Source: CAZHMN01 sp964533705
GTDB lineage: Bacteria > Electryoneota > B3-LCP
Assembly (NCBI GenBank): GCA_964533705.1
Contig: CAZHMN010000118.1
Coordinates: 1-6,753, forward strand
Direction: 5' to 3'
DNA: 6,753 nucleotides
Numbering within the stretch: position 1 is the first letter of the stretch; each line of letters starts with the position of its first letter. Made by a program: the position numbers and the translations under genes. The notes beneath the pieces were generated by a model. It was not told the DNA's origin and did not search any database. It saw only the letters and a program-made list of their open reading frames with translations. Positions 4,594 to 6,753 of this stretch are shown piece after piece.

Positions 4594-6753
4594 ATGATAA
4601 CCGAAGCATTAATCGTCTTGCTGGCCCCCATCGTGGCCTTCACCATCCAGATTTTTGTTGGAAAGAGACTCCCGCGCGGTGGCGATTGGGTGAGTCTCAT
4701 CGCCATTTTCCTAGGGCTTTTTATCTCCATTCATCTCTTCATTCGCATGTTGCAAATCGGCGATCCGGCCTTCGCCGAAACCTGGCAGTTCAACTGGCTC
4801 TTCTTCGGAGACTATACTTTCACGGTCGGCATCAACCTGGACAATATGGCCATCGCCATGCTGATGGTGGTCACCATCGTCAGTTCGCTGGTGCACCTCT
4901 TCAGTGTGGGCTATATGCACGGCGACATCCGTTACAGCCGCTTCTTCGCCTTTTTATCCTTCTTCAGTTTCAGCATGCTGGGATTGGTCCTGGCCGATAA
5001 TCTACTGGTGATCTTCTGTTTCTGGGAACTCGTTGGCCTTTCCAGCTATCTGTTGATCGGTTTCTGGTACGAGAAGAAGAGCGCTTCCGACGCGGCCGTC
5101 AAAGCCTTCGTAGTCAACCGTATCGGGGATGCCGGCATGTTGATCGGTATTATGATGGCGCTGACTTATTTGGGCACCCTGAATTTGAACGAGATCAGTG
5201 ACGCCGTGGCGCGGGGCCAGATGTCCGGAGCTCTTTTGACTGCCATGGGCTTGTGCCTCTTCTGCGGAGCCATCGGCAAATCGGCGCAGTTCCCCCTCCA
5301 TGTCTGGCTGCCCGACGCCATGGAAGGCCCCACGCCGGTTTCCGCCCTGATTCACGCCGCCACCATGGTCGCCGCCGGTGTTTATCTGACCGCACGCATT
5401 TTCACCATCCTGACGCCGGATGCCGGACAGGTCATCGCTTACGTGGGTGGCTTCACCGCTTTCTTCGCGGCTACCATCGCCGTAGCTCAGAACGACATCA
5501 AGCGCGTCCTGGCTTACTCGACCGTTAGCCAGTTGGGTTACATGGTCATGGCGCTGGGAGCGGGTTCCTATATGGCCGGATTCTTTCACCTCTGCACCCA
5601 CGCCATGTTCAAAGCCGCCTTGTTCTTGGGTTCCGGCAGCGTCATTCATGCCATGCATCACGCCCTGCACAAGGTCCATTCCGACGCTGATCCCCAGGAC
5701 ATGCGCAACATGGGCGGTTTGAAAAAGTATATGCCTTTGACTTTCTGGACTTTCCTGCTGGCGACGCTGGCGCTCTCGGGCGTGCCCTTCACGGCGGGGT
5801 TCCTTTCGAAAGATGCCATCCTGGGCGGGACATTAGCCTACGCGCGGCTTCACCCCGGCAATTGGCTCTTACCGGTCTTCGGATTCGGCGCCGCGGCGTT
5901 GACCGCCTTCTACATGTTCCGTCTCATTTTCCTGACCTTCTTCAACAAGTTCCAGAGTGGGGAAGAGGCGGAAAAACACCTCCATGAGGCTCCCTGGGTG
6001 ATGACCGTTCCGGTTGCGGTGATGGCGGGCTTGTGTGTGTTTTTCTTCTGGACGCTGCCCTCGGCCAATCCCACCTCCCCCAGTGGCGGTTGGTTTGCGC
6101 ACCTGTTTCCCGAGCCCGGCAAAGCCTACGTGCAGGTGATGCCCTCGGCGGAAGAACCGGGCCCGATCGCCCACCTCGGCGAAGAGCCCTCACCAGTTCT
6201 CGGCGAGGCAACGCCGCACGAGGCCGTAGAAACTGCGCCGCTGGCTGAAGAGATTGCTCCGGTCGAAGCGGAAGCACACCCTGAAACCGGCATGATCCAC
6301 GACGCCCAAGCCGAACATGAAGCTCACGTCCATCACCAGGCGCACACCGTCGCCATGGTCATCTCCATCATTGTGGCCGGTTTGGGCATTTTAGTGGCCT
6401 ATTTGACCTATTACACCTGGCGCATCTCCGCAGCCGACTGGCAGAAGCGGCTGGGGATCATTTATAAAGGCATGTTCAACAAGTGGTGGTGCGACGATAT
6501 CTACGACGCCATCTTCGTGCGAGGGGTGCACCTGAAAGCGGCGCTCCTGGCCTGGTTCGACCTCAAAGTTATTGACGGCATTGTGGATGGCTCCGCCTGG
6601 TTGACGCGCATGTACGCCTTCTTCATCGGCTGGTTCGACAACACCTTCGTGGACGGCGCCGTCAACGGCACGGCCTGGTTCGTGGGTTTCTGGGGCCGAA
6701 TCGTCCGCCTCTTCCAGACCGGCCAGGTGCAACGCTATATCCTGATCACCGGC
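4594..6753 (+). CDS. nuoL: NADH-quinone oxidoreductase subunit L (ND5 type), 3' end outside window
   Basis: Distal proton-pumping subunit of the membrane arm, related to Mrp antiporters. 720 codons are open to the window edge. The read ends at GQVQRY plus a few residues, which in the family lies near the C-terminus, so only a short piece is probably missing. Pump residues are present: Glu145 in WELVGLSSYLL, Lys229 in AIGKSAQFPLHVWLPDA, His254 in SALIHAATMV and Lys406 in FLSKDAIL (compare E. coli Glu144, Lys229 and Lys399). A loop at residues 517-584 is an unusual acidic, His-rich insert without Lys or Arg. Near the end, WFD(x)4DGxVxGxAW occurs twice (W654 and W680), in the lateral-helix region. 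Start: ATG 4594 follows only a weak AAGG at 4587-4590, three bases upstream; residues 1-20 form the expected first helix. nuoM and nuoN would be expected next. Confidence 0.96.
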   Translation, partial: MITEALIVLLAPIVAFTIQIFVGKRLPRGGDWVSLIAIFLGLFISIHLFIRMLQIGDPAFAETWQFNWLFFGDYTFTVGINLDNMAIAMLMVVTIVSSLVHLFSVGYMHGDIRYSRFFAFLSFFSFSMLGLVLADNLLVIFCFWELVGLSSYLLIGFWYEKKSASDAAVKAFVVNRIGDAGMLIGIMMALTYLGTLNLNEISDAVARGQMSGALLTAMGLCLFCGAIGKSAQFPLHVWLPDAMEGPTPVSALIHAATMVAAGVYLTARIFTILTPDAGQVIAYVGGFTAFFAATIAVAQNDIKRVLAYSTVSQLGYMVMALGAGSYMAGFFHLCTHAMFKAALFLGSGSVIHAMHHALHKVHSDADPQDMRNMGGLKKYMPLTFWTFLLATLALSGVPFTAGFLSKDAILGGTLAYARLHPGNWLLPVFGFGAAALTAFYMFRLIFLTFFNKFQSGEEAEKHLHEAPWVMTVPVAVMAGLCVFFFWTLPSANPTSPSGGWFAHLFPEPGKAYVQVMPSAEEPGPIAHLGEEPSPVLGEATPHEAVETAPLAEEIAPVEAEAHPETGMIHDAQAEHEAHVHHQAHTVAMVISIIVAGLGILVAYLTYYTWRISAADWQKRLGIIYKGMFNKWWCDDIYDAIFVRGVHLKAALLAWFDLKVIDGIVDGSAWLTRMYAFFIGWFDNTFVDGAVNGTAWFVGFWGRIVRLFQTGQVQRYILITG

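Noticed and set aside
5002..5679. 225-residue open frame on the minus strand
   Set aside because: It lies fully inside nuoL, which has clear family motifs throughout. The antisense product shows no recognisable domain and arises from the codon bias of nuoL.
3487..6753. Mrp antiporter or hydrogenase membrane module instead of complex I
   Set aside because: The block follows nuoC, nuoD, nuoH and nuoI with intact quinone-site residues in NuoD (H44, Y93), and NuoD lacks the [NiFe] cysteine pairs.

Overview
The window is a + strand piece of a respiratory complex I (NADH:quinone oxidoreductase type, nuo) operon. The order is nuoC, nuoD, nuoH, nuoI, nuoJ, nuoK and a nuoL that runs off the right edge. 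All seven genes are intact as far as they can be seen. I see no RNA gene, mobile element or CRISPR array. I do not see a wholly new system; the points worth a second look are details inside a familiar complex and in its two non-coding gaps.

Layout. Positions 2-2683 hold nuoC, nuoD and nuoH, with overlaps of 14 and 4 bases. A 120-base gap (2684-2803) follows, with a short palindrome and a degenerate 7-base tandem repeat ending at the nuoI start codon. Positions 2804-4297 hold nuoI, nuoJ and nuoK, again overlapping. A second, 296-base gap (4298-4593) is packed with inverted repeats in two related pairs. The first 720 codons of nuoL fill 4594-6753.

How the parts work together. NuoC, NuoD and NuoI belong to the peripheral arm. 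NuoI carries iron-sulfur clusters N6a and N6b towards the quinone site, which lies between NuoD, NuoB (not in view) and NuoH. NuoH, NuoJ, NuoK and NuoL are membrane-arm subunits that pump protons. nuoE, nuoF and nuoG, which in the 14-gene layout sit between nuoD and nuoH, are absent: nuoD and nuoH overlap by ATGA. This suggests an 11-subunit-type complex that may take electrons from a donor other than NADH, unless nuoEFG lie elsewhere. The second ligand position of the first NuoI cluster motif is Asp instead of Cys, in the cluster that would be the electron entry point of such a reduced complex.

Organism. It is a bacterium of moderate G+C. It uses Shine-Dalgarno sites (clear ones before nuoH, nuoJ and nuoK). 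Its NuoI has a long linker between the cluster motifs and an Ala/Lys-rich tail, and its NuoL has a His/Glu-rich insert. These traits recall the FCB group (Bacteroidota and relatives) or a related candidate phylum such as Zixibacteria. This placement is an impression from sequence style, not a search result, and is low confidence.
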